A stretch of DNA of 43,466 bases from a virus. Numbering within the stretch: the stretch's first letter is position 1; the number at the start of each line of letters is the position of its first letter. The stretch covers positions 1-43,466 of the IMG/VR virus record IMGVR_UViG_3300021091_000146. The stretch is one strand, 5' to 3'. The notes under the pieces were generated by a model, which saw only the letters and a list, made by a program, of their open reading frames with translations, ran no database searches and was not told where the DNA came from. Shown here piece after piece: positions 1 to 7,387 of the stretch. The position numbers were made by a program, and so were the translations under genes.

Positions 1-1
1 C

Positions 2-355
2 AATTTAAAAAACAGTGGAAATAAAGGAAATAACTTTCCCTTTCAATTAAAAGTTTTACAAGCTTTAGGTTCAATAGTAAATAATAGTACTCCAAGAGCT
101 ATTACACCTCAAATAGTTCTAGCAACTGAATCAGGTGGTTTGGAAGTATCGTGCTTATCTATTTCTTTTACATGTATAAGTGGAAAATGGACATTAGTTT
201 TTGGTGGAAGTTCTGCAGAGATAAGTCCAGGTATAACAATAACTATGGATGCTGGAGATTTTAATGATTACTATCCTGAAGAAACTTTTAGCTGGGTACT
301 TCCAGAAGAAACAGAAGGTAAATTATTAATTACCTGTAATCTAAAACCAAAGTAA
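2..355 (+). CDS. Unknown phage protein, 5' end outside the window
   Basis: The reading frame is open from base 2 and runs through to TAA at 353-355, giving 117 visible residues, so the internal Met at base 140 is probably not the start. The visible N-terminal part contains NKGNNFPFQLKVLQALGSI followed by a beta-rich C-terminal half with alternating hydrophobic residues, Gly and Ser (FGGSSAEISPG). This looks like a small beta-sandwich structural or fibre-associated protein, but I recognise no defined family. It ends 11 bases before a membrane/coiled-coil gene that opens the lysis cassette. Seen: open frame and composition. Inferred: partial gene of virion or tail accessory type. Confidence 0.6.
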   Translation, partial: NLKNSGNKGNNFPFQLKVLQALGSIVNNSTPRAITPQIVLATESGGLEVSCLSISFTCISGKWTLVFGGSSAEISPGITITMDAGDFNDYYPEETFSWVLPEETEGKLLITCNLKPK

Positions 356-366
356 AATTAAAACAA

Positions 367-642
367 ATGGAAAGTTGGATAATTACAATTGTTATTTTTA
401 TAGCTAGTACAGTTTTGGCTATATTTGGATACTTTTTAAAAATAATACACTCTGATGTTAGAAAAAATACAGAAGAATTAGGTAAATTAAAAGGTAAAAT
501 AGAATTAGTCCAACAAGAAAATCAAATAAAATATCAAGCATTACAAGAACTTACACAGCTTGAAATTAAAAACTTAGCAAAGAATGTAAGTGAACTATCA
601 GAAGCAGTAAAACTATTTATACTAAACAATAGACATGACTAA
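367..642 (+). CDS. Small membrane protein with N-terminal TM and coiled coil (spanin- or holin-accessory-like)
   Basis: This 91-residue protein starts with one hydrophobic helix (about residues 4-26, IITIVIFIASTVLAIFGYFL) followed by a charged heptad-rich region (about 30-85) that should form a coiled coil. The topology, short N-terminus then TM then long coiled coil, resembles inner-membrane spanins, which bridge to the outer membrane during lysis. It lies directly upstream of a holin-like gene, overlapping it by 8 bases, and two genes before an amidase. No lipoprotein partner (o-spanin) was recognised. The lysis role is inferred from topology and position; a membrane-anchored structural accessory protein is the alternative. 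Confidence 0.65.
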   Translation: MESWIITIVIFIASTVLAIFGYFLKIIHSDVRKNTEELGKLKGKIELVQQENQIKYQALQELTQLEIKNLAKNVSELSEAVKLFILNNRHD

Positions 643-865
643 TATAAAGAAAAGATGGAATGCTAAAACTCCAAAGTTTTGGAAGAAAGTACAACAAATT
701 GCAATTGCAGTGGGTGCAGCAGCAGGAGTTATTATTGCTGCTCCAATTGCATTACCAGCAGCAGTAGTAACAGTAGCTGGTTATTTAGCAACAGCAGGAA
801 CAGTTGCAGCTACTTTATCTCAATTAACAGTAGAAGATAGTAAAGAAATAGAAACCCCAAAATAA
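635..865 (+). CDS. Holin-like small hydrophobic protein
   Basis: The 76-residue protein has a basic N-terminus (KKRWNAKTPKFWKKVQQ) and then a long Ala/Val/Ile-rich hydrophobic stretch, about residues 22-66, interrupted by two prolines. It can form two short transmembrane helices. The pattern of a basic, Trp-containing head, an Ala-rich hairpin and a short polar tail matches small proteins usually labelled holin in phages of Bacteroidota. A holin would form the inner-membrane lesion that lets the amidase at 1174 reach peptidoglycan. It overlaps the upstream membrane gene by 8 bases, consistent with translational coupling. Family-level recognition is from memory of the composition pattern. Confidence 0.72.
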   Translation: MTNIKKRWNAKTPKFWKKVQQIAIAVGAAAGVIIAAPIALPAAVVTVAGYLATAGTVAATLSQLTVEDSKEIETPK

Positions 866-871
866 TCAACA

Positions 872-1177
872 ATGGCTAAAAAAGCAAAAAAAGTAGAAGA
901 CTTTGAAATTGGTATAGAAACTAAAAAAGTAAAAGTTAAAGCTAAGAAACAAGGTAAAAAAGTAAATGTAGTTGTAGATACTCCTAAAGTAGATGCTGAA
1001 CTCCATATAGATGAGACTAAGAAAGAGTTCAAATATGATGGAGAGAAACTAGATATTACAGTTACCAAAACAGAAGAAGGAACTGATATAGTAGTAGATG
1101 CTAAAAACAATGTACTTAAAAGATGGGGCACATTTATAGCAAATATTATGAAAAGAAAGTTTAACAAGAAAAAATGA
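872..1177 (+). CDS. Lys/Val-rich hypothetical protein in the lysis cassette
   Basis: This is a 101-residue, strongly charged protein of alternating Lys/Glu and Val/Ile (IGIETKKVKVKAKKQGKK, then VDAELHIDETKK), which predicts several beta strands. The C-terminus is basic (FIANIMKRKFNKKK). No Cys, signal peptide or convincing membrane segment is seen. The stop TGA overlaps the amidase start as ATGA, so the two are probably translationally coupled. I do not recognise a family; position alone suggests a lysis accessory or a small virion protein. Confidence 0.7.
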   Translation: MAKKAKKVEDFEIGIETKKVKVKAKKQGKKVNVVVDTPKVDAELHIDETKKEFKYDGEKLDITVTKTEEGTDIVVDAKNNVLKRWGTFIANIMKRKFNKKK

Positions 1178-1860
1178 GTACATTAGATCTATCCAAAATT
1201 AAACAGGTACCTCTTTCAGAAAAACAGTATGTAAATGAGGAAACCAAAAAATTACAGATAGTACTACATCACACTGCAGGCAATTCATCTGCTCCTGGTA
1301 CTATTAAAATGTGGGACAATGATGACAGAGGAAGAATTGCTACATGTGTAGTTATATCTGGAAAAGGATTATCAAAAGATACATTTGATGGAGAGATTGC
1401 TCAAGCATTCTCATCTAAAAAATGGGCATATCATTTAGGTATTAAACCTGATGTATTCCGTGCAAATGCATTACCATACAGATCAATTGATCCACTTGCA
1501 ATTGGTATAGAAATCTGTAACTGGGGACCTCTTACCAAAAAAGGTGACAAGTTCTATAACTATGTTAACAGAGAAATTCCACTTGATCAAGTGTGTACGC
1601 TTGAAAAACCTTACAAAGGACATACTTATTATCATGCATATACAGATGCACAGATAGAATCAGTATGTCAGTTGCTTATTTACTGGAATAAGGTACACGG
1701 TATTCCTTTGGATTACAAAGAAGCAGACATGTGGAGTGTTTCTAAAAATGCTTTATCTGCTGTACCAGGAGTTTATACTCACAATTCTTATAGAAAAGAT
1801 AAGAGTGATATTTCTCCTCAACCAAAAATGATTGCAATGCTTAAATCTTTGTCAAAATGA
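1174..1860 (+). CDS. N-acetylmuramoyl-L-alanine amidase endolysin (Amidase_2 type)
   Basis: The 228-residue protein carries the zinc-amidase signatures of the Amidase_2/PGRP family. They are IVLHHTAG with the first Zn ligand at H32/H33, AIGIEICN with Glu at about residue 113, and a late H-x(8)-D motif in GVYTHNSYRKDKSDISPQP (H203, D212). The enzyme cuts the bond between MurNAc and the first L-Ala of the stem peptide to lyse the host. There is no signal peptide, so release would depend on the holin-like protein at 635. The length fits a single catalytic domain without a clear separate cell-wall-binding domain. The start ATG overlaps the upstream TGA, and its own TGA overlaps the next ATG. Confidence 0.92.
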   Translation: MSTLDLSKIKQVPLSEKQYVNEETKKLQIVLHHTAGNSSAPGTIKMWDNDDRGRIATCVVISGKGLSKDTFDGEIAQAFSSKKWAYHLGIKPDVFRANALPYRSIDPLAIGIEICNWGPLTKKGDKFYNYVNREIPLDQVCTLEKPYKGHTYYHAYTDAQIESVCQLLIYWNKVHGIPLDYKEADMWSVSKNALSAVPGVYTHNSYRKDKSDISPQPKMIAMLKSLSK

Positions 1861-2015
1861 AATTCAGGAATAGTTGGAAAAATCACAAACCAAATTGGAA
1901 GACAGTAACCATTAGATGCAGACTATCTATGGTAGATGTATTTTCAATTGAAATAGATCCTTCTAGAAATTTCTATGCATTGACTATCTTAAACTTTACT
2001 ATTAAAAATAGATAA
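1857..2015 (+). CDS. Small protein (52 aa) coupled to the amidase
   Basis: A 52-residue frame starts with an ATG that overlaps the amidase TGA (ATGA at 1857-1860) and ends with TAA at 2013-2015. The predicted protein begins MKFRNSWKNHKPNW and contains the segment VDVFSIEIDPSRNFYALTIL, a compact beta-hairpin-like stretch. It fills an otherwise empty 157-base gap exactly between two genes, and its overlap matches the coupling used elsewhere in this region. These points support a real gene. Function is unknown. Confidence 0.62.
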   Translation: MKFRNSWKNHKPNWKTVTIRCRLSMVDVFSIEIDPSRNFYALTILNFTIKNR

Positions 2016-2017
2016 CT

Positions 2018-2395
2018 ATGAAAACAACTAAAAAACCTTTGGCAAAAGCTCAAAATGGTAGAATTACTAAAGCAGAAATTAAAACTGCAAATAAAATAAA
2101 ATCCTTAAGAAATAAAAATACTAGTGATTTTAAAGATAAATTTGGAAAAGTAAAATCCATAAAAAAAATGGCTGTAGGTGGTACAACTAAAAAAATGTCA
2201 TATGGTAGAATAAAACCAAAAACATTAAAAAAAGCTAATGTTGGTATGGCAATGGATAGTTTTGGAATGAATACAGAATCAGATGTTTCATTAACTCCTC
2301 CTGGTAAAAAAAGACGTGGAAGTCCATATAGATCAGGAACGGGTGGTGGTCGTGGAGGAGGTAGAGTAGGTGCCTGTGCTAGAAGAAGGCACTAG
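2018..2395 (+). CDS. Lys/Arg-rich protein with an MxxGG motif
   Basis: The 125-residue protein is extremely basic and low in complexity. The N-terminal half is Lys-rich, the middle carries KKMAVGGTTKKMSYG, which contains one copy of the [F/Y/M]xxGG motif seen in other small proteins here, and the C-terminus is Gly/Arg-rich (GGGRGGGRVG) before a final ARRRH. It looks like a DNA-binding or packaged basic peptide rather than an enzyme. It is the last gene before the terminator at 2418. If the GG site is cut, the product would be two basic peptides; that is inference. Confidence 0.72.
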   Translation: MKTTKKPLAKAQNGRITKAEIKTANKIKSLRNKNTSDFKDKFGKVKSIKKMAVGGTTKKMSYGRIKPKTLKKANVGMAMDSFGMNTESDVSLTPPGKKRRGSPYRSGTGGGRGGGRVGACARRRH

Positions 2396-2417
2396 TAAAA
2401 TTAATTAACTTATAGAG

Positions 2418-2451
2418 ATCCAGGTATGTAGTATGCCTGGATTTTTTTTTT
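2418..2451 (+). terminator. Rho-independent terminator closing the lysis operon
   Basis: The inverted repeat ATCCAGG (2418-2424) and CCTGGAT (2436-2442) encloses an 11-base loop and is followed by an uninterrupted run of T from 2442. It sits 22 bases after the stop of the upstream basic-protein gene and before the promoter-like element at 2482. Confidence 0.85.
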
Positions 2452-2481
2452 GTTTAAATATATCTAGTTTAAACTTTTCTT

Positions 2482-2490
2482 GTATATTTG
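2482..2490 (+). promoter_or_regulatory. Promoter-like element GTATATTTG
   Basis: GTATATT occurs here as TATATTTG, which fits the Bacteroidota -7 consensus TAnnTTTG. It lies 24 bases upstream of the next start codon and directly after a terminator. The same GTATATT core recurs in five other intergenic gaps of this window. No convincing -33 TTTG at the right spacing is seen. Confidence 0.55.
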
Positions 2491-2512
2491 TCTAAACTTT
2501 AATTAATATATC

Positions 2513-2827
2513 ATGGAAAACCAACAAATGAATGAAGAGTTGTCACCAGAACAACTAGAAGCTAGAAGAGATGAGATGAAAGAATTTTATGAGAAATCTA
2601 TCCCATATCTTGAAGCACAAGCAAAGTATGAAAAATTACTTACCGAAGTAGAACAAGCAAGATATCAAAGAGCTAGTATGCAGTTTCAGTATGCAAATAT
2701 GATGGCTTCTGTTCAACCAGATCTAGATGAAGAAGATGAAAGAGAAGATCTTCAACAACAAGCTGTACCAACACCAAGACCTGTAGCACAAGCACCTGCT
2801 AGAGGTAAAAAATTAAGAAAAAGTTAA
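2513..2827 (+). CDS. Small acidic coiled-coil protein
   Basis: This 104-residue protein is Glu/Gln/Ala-rich and helical. A charged helix (about residues 8-70, LSPEQLEARRDEMKEF onward) leads to an acidic patch DEEDEREDL, a Pro/Ala linker and a basic end (ARGKKLRKS). It is the first gene after a terminator and promoter-like element, and its TAA overlaps the ATG of the following winged-helix-like gene (TAATG). Function is unknown. The helix-acid-linker-basic layout would suit a small scaffold or DNA-binding accessory protein. Confidence 0.72.
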   Translation: MENQQMNEELSPEQLEARRDEMKEFYEKSIPYLEAQAKYEKLLTEVEQARYQRASMQFQYANMMASVQPDLDEEDEREDLQQQAVPTPRPVAQAPARGKKLRKS

Positions 2828-3207
2828 TGGCTCTTGTAAATCAAGTACAGAAAAGGGTAAAGATGCCCAAATGGGATATTGTTAAATTTCAGATACTAAC
2901 TCATTGTTACATTAATCGTGTAACAATGAGTGAATCTGATCTTGACTGTCTAACACTACTTAGTTTTAATCAACCAATTGAACTAAGTAATTTTTGTCTT
3001 GATGCATCTTCAGAAGAAGATTGGATATTTAAATCTCCACAGACTGTAAGAAACAGTGTAAATAAAGCTGAGAAAAGTGGACTCGTGGTAAAGGATCCTA
3101 GCAATAAAAAATTAATTATGCTAAATCCAAACTTAAAAATTCAAACAGAAGGTTCTATATTACTAGACTATAAATTCTTAGGACATGATACCGAAGAAAG
3201 CAAGTAG
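2827..3207 (+). CDS. Winged-helix-like putative DNA-binding protein
   Basis: The 126-residue protein has a helix-rich N-terminal half and a segment FKSPQTVRNSVNKAEKSGLV followed by VKDPSNKKLIMLNPNL. That is the helix-turn-helix plus beta-wing arrangement of winged-helix regulators: the recognition helix is around TVRNSVNKAEKSGL and the wing around KLIMLN. Its position before an HU/IHF-like protein and a zinc protein suggests control of late transcription or a role in packaging. The HTH assignment rests on pattern only. It overlaps the next gene by 23 bases. Confidence 0.65.
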   Translation: MALVNQVQKRVKMPKWDIVKFQILTHCYINRVTMSESDLDCLTLLSFNQPIELSNFCLDASSEEDWIFKSPQTVRNSVNKAEKSGLVVKDPSNKKLIMLNPNLKIQTEGSILLDYKFLGHDTEESK

Positions 3208-3592
3208 TTTATACAAAGAAATAACAGAACAATTTGATGTTTCTGAAGACCTTGTAGAAAGTTTAATTGAAGACTACTACAAAACATTAAGAAAAAAAAT
3301 GAGTAGCTTAGGAGATCTGAGAATAAATGTAGATGGACTTGGTCACTTTGTGCTTAAGATACAGAAAGTAAAAAAAGCAATACCCCATTATGAAAAAGTT
3401 CTAGATAATCATGATACCTCTACTTTCGGTGCTTATCATAATAAAAAGAGTGTAGAAGAGAAACTAGAACTTTTAAATAAAATTCATGTAAAAGCAGAAG
3501 AAGAACTATTAAAACGTAAAACTTTTAAAGATGAAAAATACACTAAAACTGATTTGGCAAAACAGAAAACAGATTCTAGAAGGAATAACTAA
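3185..3592 (+). CDS. HU/IHF-like DNA-binding protein
   Basis: The 135-residue protein contains a helical pair (VSEDLVESLIEDYYKTLRKK) followed by GDLRINVDGLGHFVLKIQK, which resembles the HU/IHF pattern of a dimerisation helix, a strand and the GxGxF turn before a beta arm. The arm region is not typical, and a C-terminal helical extension (about 90-135) is added. HU/IHF-like proteins are known in crAss-like phages, near packaging and tail genes. It may bend DNA for packaging or late transcription. The start at 3185 overlaps the preceding gene. Confidence 0.65.
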   Translation: MIPKKASSLYKEITEQFDVSEDLVESLIEDYYKTLRKKMSSLGDLRINVDGLGHFVLKIQKVKKAIPHYEKVLDNHDTSTFGAYHNKKSVEEKLELLNKIHVKAEEELLKRKTFKDEKYTKTDLAKQKTDSRRNN

Positions 3593-3845
3593 TAGTATTA
3601 TTAGAGATGAAACAGTAGAAGAAATAGCAAGACTCCGTTATTCTATCTGTGATGAATGTTCAAGTAAAGGAAAGAAATGTGCTGTAAAAGGAACAGCTCC
3701 TTGTTGTAATGAATGTGGATGCTCACTAAATTTTAAAACTAGATCCTTAGCCTCTGATTGTCCATTAGGTAAATGGGATGCTATTGCTACAGTAGAGGAG
3801 GAAGATAAATTAGATAACTTAGACAAGAATAATGATAATATTTAA
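3531..3845 (+). CDS. Small zinc-ribbon-type Cys-rich protein
   Basis: The 104-residue protein has a helical N-terminus (LKLIWQNRKQILEGITNSII) and then a Cys cluster: C40, C43, C50, C58, C59, C62, C64 and C77. The end of the cluster, CGCSLNFKTRSLASDCPLGKW, matches a recurring small phage protein type. Two zinc sites are plausible. Although it overlaps the preceding gene by 62 bases, no later Met is available before the Cys cluster, so this start is kept. It likely binds nucleic acid or a packaging partner, as inferred from neighbours; it is not recognised as a named family. Confidence 0.75.
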   Translation: MKNTLKLIWQNRKQILEGITNSIIRDETVEEIARLRYSICDECSSKGKKCAVKGTAPCCNECGCSLNFKTRSLASDCPLGKWDAIATVEEEDKLDNLDKNNDNI

Positions 3846-4662
3846 TGCAGATAATCATAGTTACAAAAGTACTGATGACAGTAATATTGATTGGATAAGT
3901 GTAACTACACTTGTTTCTCATTTTAAAAAACCTTTTGATGCTAAGAAAGTAGCAGAAAAAGTAAGTAAGAGTAAGAAGTCTAAATGGTCTGGAGTTGATC
4001 CTGTAATTATACAGCAAATATGGAATAATGAATCTACTAGATCTACTAATCTTGGTACATGGTATCATAACCAAAGAGAGAGTGATTTATGTTCTTTAGC
4101 TTCAATAGAAAGAGAAGGAGTAACAATTCCTATATTTAAACCTTCTGAAGTTCAAGAAGGTGTAAAACTTGCTCCAAATCAAAAACTAGAACCAGGCGTG
4201 TATCCAGAACATATGGTCTATTTAAGATCAGCAGGAATCTGTGGTCAATCAGATTTAGTTGAAGTAGTCAATGGTAAAGTAAATATCATTGACTATAAGA
4301 CTAATAAAGAAATAAAGAAAGAATCTTATGTAGACTGGGAAGGTAAATCTGAAAAAATGGCTCTTCCTGTAGATAGTCTTGATGATTGTCATTTTTATCA
4401 TTATGCTTTACAATTGAGTATTTATATGTATATTATACTTAAGCATAATCCTAAACTAAAACCAGGTAGAATAATTATACATCATGTTACATTTGAAGTA
4501 GAAAAAGAAGATGACTGGGGTTATCCTGTAAGTAAAAAAGATGAGAATGGAGATCCTATTGTAAAAGAAGTTATACCAATTTCAGTACCTTATTTAGTAG
4601 ATGAAGTAATGGCAATTATTCACTACCTTAGTGATAACAGACATAAAATTAAAAAGAAATGA
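3832..4662 (+). CDS. PD-(D/E)XK nuclease, RecB/Cas4-like
   Basis: The 276-residue protein has the core of the RecB-type PD-(D/E)XK superfamily. GQSDLVEV supplies the first acidic residue (D141), IIDYKTNKE supplies D154 and K156, and HYALQLSIYMYIIL holds the Q-x3-Y motif (Q194, Y198). An N-terminal histidine in the region GTWYHNQRE fits the conserved His of this group. Such enzymes are Mg-dependent DNA exonucleases acting in replication-recombination or in trimming DNA before packaging. It sits in a block leading to the terminase genes, and its TGA overlaps the next start (ATGA). All catalytic positions are present. Confidence 0.85.
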   Translation: MIIFNADNHSYKSTDDSNIDWISVTTLVSHFKKPFDAKKVAEKVSKSKKSKWSGVDPVIIQQIWNNESTRSTNLGTWYHNQRESDLCSLASIEREGVTIPIFKPSEVQEGVKLAPNQKLEPGVYPEHMVYLRSAGICGQSDLVEVVNGKVNIIDYKTNKEIKKESYVDWEGKSEKMALPVDSLDDCHFYHYALQLSIYMYIILKHNPKLKPGRIIIHHVTFEVEKEDDWGYPVSKKDENGDPIVKEVIPISVPYLVDEVMAIIHYLSDNRHKIKKK

Positions 4663-5177
4663 TTTTAACCAAACTATTTGATGTTCAAAATGGAGTAGTA
4701 ATACCTACTGAACATTGTTATACATTAAAAGCTCTTAAAGATGTAATGGTAGAATATCCAGATGACTATCTTAAAGTTTATATGTATTTATTTTATATGT
4801 GCTGTCCTAATCCAGATATGAATCCTTTTTTCTTTACTCCAGATACAGATAAAGAGCAAATGATATTAGAACAAATTGAAGCAGAGTTTTCTACTGAAGA
4901 TGATACAATATATACAGCTTTACAGTTTTGTCAAAGAATGTATGAGACTCCAACATCAAGAGCATATAAAGGTATTTCATCTATGTTAGATAGATTAGCA
5001 AGATATATGGAGACAACTCCTATCACACATGGTAGAGATGGTAATATGAATTCTTTAATTGCTGCAGCTAAAAATTATGAAGCAATTAGAACATCTTTTA
5101 AAGGTGCTTATAAAGATCTTCAAGAAGAACAATCTTCTAGAGTAAGAGGTGGACAAGGACTAGCATATGATATGTAA
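4659..5177 (+). CDS. Candidate terminase small subunit or packaging accessory protein
   Basis: This is a 172-residue, mostly helical protein with no recognised motif. It ends with TAATG shared with the large terminase start, so the two are translationally coupled. The C-terminal half (about residues 105-165, SSMLDRLARYMETT to KDLQEEQ) predicts long helices suited to oligomerisation. Position immediately before terL and size are typical for a small terminase subunit, but I see no clear helix-turn-helix. Role by context only. Confidence 0.55.
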   Translation: MILTKLFDVQNGVVIPTEHCYTLKALKDVMVEYPDDYLKVYMYLFYMCCPNPDMNPFFFTPDTDKEQMILEQIEAEFSTEDDTIYTALQFCQRMYETPTSRAYKGISSMLDRLARYMETTPITHGRDGNMNSLIAAAKNYEAIRTSFKGAYKDLQEEQSSRVRGGQGLAYDM

Positions 5178-7381
5178 TGAGTGAAATTTATCAAGACATA
5201 CCAACCTATGAAAATGGAAAATGGACAACTACAAGTTTTGAATCCAGAGAGGACTTCACTGAGTTTATTAGGAAACAATTTAAAGAACCTGGTAAATATA
5301 ACTTTAATAAAATTACCAGTGAAATATTTATTTCGGAGTCAATCAAATTTAAAAAAGATGGAGTATATTGTACAGCTCCCTACAAATCAAGAGATTACAT
5401 AAACTATTGGGATGATCAAAAAACTAAATGCCGTAAAGGTATTCTAGTAAAAGATAATGATAACACATGGTTTGTATGTAGAGAATATTACATGTGGTTA
5501 AATTTTTTACCAATCTTTGACAAAGAAATTCAACAATTTGGTTTTGCTAAAATTAGAGATGCTCAGTATCATTTAGCTCTATATGAACTTTTAGCAGAAC
5601 TTAATTATAAACATGTAGCTGTACTTAAAAAAAGACAGATAGCTTCTTCATACTACCACATGGGTAAGTTTATAAACCAACAATGGTTTGAAGCAGGGGT
5701 CACTTTAAAAATGGGAGCCAGTCTTAAAGATTATATCAATGAGAAAGGATCTTGGAAATTCTTACAAGAATATGCTGCTTTCTTAAATGAACATACTGCA
5801 TGGTATCGTTCTATGTCACCAGACAAAGTGATGATGTGGCAACAAAAAATTGAAGTAAGAAAAGGAGATAGAAAAACAGAAGTTGGTCTTAAAGGTACTA
5901 TACAAGGTATGTCATTTGAAAAAGATCCAACAAATGGTGTAGGGGGTCCGGTTAAATACTTCTTTCATGAAGAGGCTGGAATTGCTCCTAAGATGGATCA
6001 GACTTATGAGTATATGAGACCTGCAATGAGATCTGGTTTAATAACTACAGGAATGTTTATTGCTGCAGGATCTGTAGGTGACTTATCTCAGTGTAATCCT
6101 TTAAAGGATATGGTAATGAATCCTTTATCTAAGGACATTTATGCAGTAGAAACAGATCTTATTGATGAAAAAGGTACTACAGGTTTGTCAGGTTTATTTA
6201 TTCCTGAACAATGGTCTATGCCTCCATATATTGATGAATTTGGTAATTCACTTGTAGAAGAAGCATTAAATGCTCTTGAAAAACAATTTAAACAATGGAA
6301 AGAAGAACTATCTCCAGAAGACTACCAGTTAAGGATATCTCAGCATCCCAGAAATATAAAAGAAGCATTTGCATATAGAACTGTATCTGTATTTCCACCA
6401 CATCTTCTTGCTGCACAAGAAAGAAGAATAGAAGAAAAAGAATATGGTTATGAATATTTAGATATATCTACTGATATAGATGGAAAACCGGTAGTTACTA
6501 AAAGCAATAAAAGACCAATCATGGAATTTCCAATCAATAAAAAGACAGAAGATAAAACAGGCTGTCTTGTTGTATGGGAAAGACCAGTAGCAGATCCTAC
6601 ATTTGGAATGTATTATGCATCTATTGACCCAGTAGGTGAAGGTAAAACAACCACTTCAGAATCACTTTGTTCTATCTATATAATGAAGTCTCCTATTGAA
6701 GTAACCAAACATACCGGTTCAGAAACTGAAACTTATATAGAACAGGGTAAAATAGTAGCAGCATGGTGTGGTAGATATGATGATATAAATAAAACTCACC
6801 ATCAACTTGAATTAATTATTGAGTGGTATAATGCATGGGCTCTTGTAGAGAATAACATTTCTTTGTTTATTCAATATATGATTCAAAGAAGAAAACAAAG
6901 ATATCTTGTACCAAAGAGTCAAATTATGTTCTTAAAAGATCTTGGTTCTAATAACAATGTATTTCAAGAATATGGATGGAAAAATACAGGAACTTTATTT
7001 AAAGCACATCTTCTAAGTTATGCTATAGAATATACTAAAGAAGAACTTGACCAAGAACTTAAATCTGATGGCACAGTTGTAAGAACAACTTATGGTATAG
7101 AAAGAATTCCAGATCCAATGCTTATTAAAGAAATGAGAGAATATGCAGATGGAGTCAACGTGGATAGACTAGTTTCTTTTGCTGCCTTAGTTTCATTTAT
7201 GAAAATTCAAGAATCAAATAGAGGATATACTAAGAGAACAATTATGGATGATGTAGCCAAAAACTTGCAAAAGTCAGAAAATTTGTTTAAATTAAATAAG
7301 AGTCCGTTTAGACATATGGGAACTGGTATGAAAAATACTATGAGTGGATTTAGAAAATCTGCATTTAAAAATATTAAATAA
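5177..7381 (+). CDS. terL: Terminase large subunit (packaging ATPase-nuclease)
   Basis: This 734-residue protein powers DNA packaging through the portal and cuts the concatemer. A Walker-A-like segment lies in VLKKRQIASSYYHMGK (about residues 149-163), in the diverged form common to phage terminases. Walker B is VKYFFHEEAG (about 258-267), hydrophobic strand plus acidic pair. A following GMFIAAGSVGD is consistent with motif III. The C-terminal RNase H-like nuclease starts at YYASIDPVGEG with Asp at about 482, and later acidic residues around 565-665 complete the site. The length is large for TerL but usual for crAss-like phages. It is followed after 6 bases by the portal gene. Confidence 0.94.
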   Translation: MSEIYQDIPTYENGKWTTTSFESREDFTEFIRKQFKEPGKYNFNKITSEIFISESIKFKKDGVYCTAPYKSRDYINYWDDQKTKCRKGILVKDNDNTWFVCREYYMWLNFLPIFDKEIQQFGFAKIRDAQYHLALYELLAELNYKHVAVLKKRQIASSYYHMGKFINQQWFEAGVTLKMGASLKDYINEKGSWKFLQEYAAFLNEHTAWYRSMSPDKVMMWQQKIEVRKGDRKTEVGLKGTIQGMSFEKDPTNGVGGPVKYFFHEEAGIAPKMDQTYEYMRPAMRSGLITTGMFIAAGSVGDLSQCNPLKDMVMNPLSKDIYAVETDLIDEKGTTGLSGLFIPEQWSMPPYIDEFGNSLVEEALNALEKQFKQWKEELSPEDYQLRISQHPRNIKEAFAYRTVSVFPPHLLAAQERRIEEKEYGYEYLDISTDIDGKPVVTKSNKRPIMEFPINKKTEDKTGCLVVWERPVADPTFGMYYASIDPVGEGKTTTSESLCSIYIMKSPIEVTKHTGSETETYIEQGKIVAAWCGRYDDINKTHHQLELIIEWYNAWALVENNISLFIQYMIQRRKQRYLVPKSQIMFLKDLGSNNNVFQEYGWKNTGTLFKAHLLSYAIEYTKEELDQELKSDGTVVRTTYGIERIPDPMLIKEMREYADGVNVDRLVSFAALVSFMKIQESNRGYTKRTIMDDVAKNLQKSENLFKLNKSPFRHMGTGMKNTMSGFRKSAFKNIK

Positions 7382-7387
7382 AGAGTT

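Noticed and set aside
820-1167. 115-codon minus-strand frame
   Set aside because: Shadow of the Lys/Val-rich gene at 872; Ser/Phe/Leu-rich composition and no spacing or overlap pattern with neighbours.
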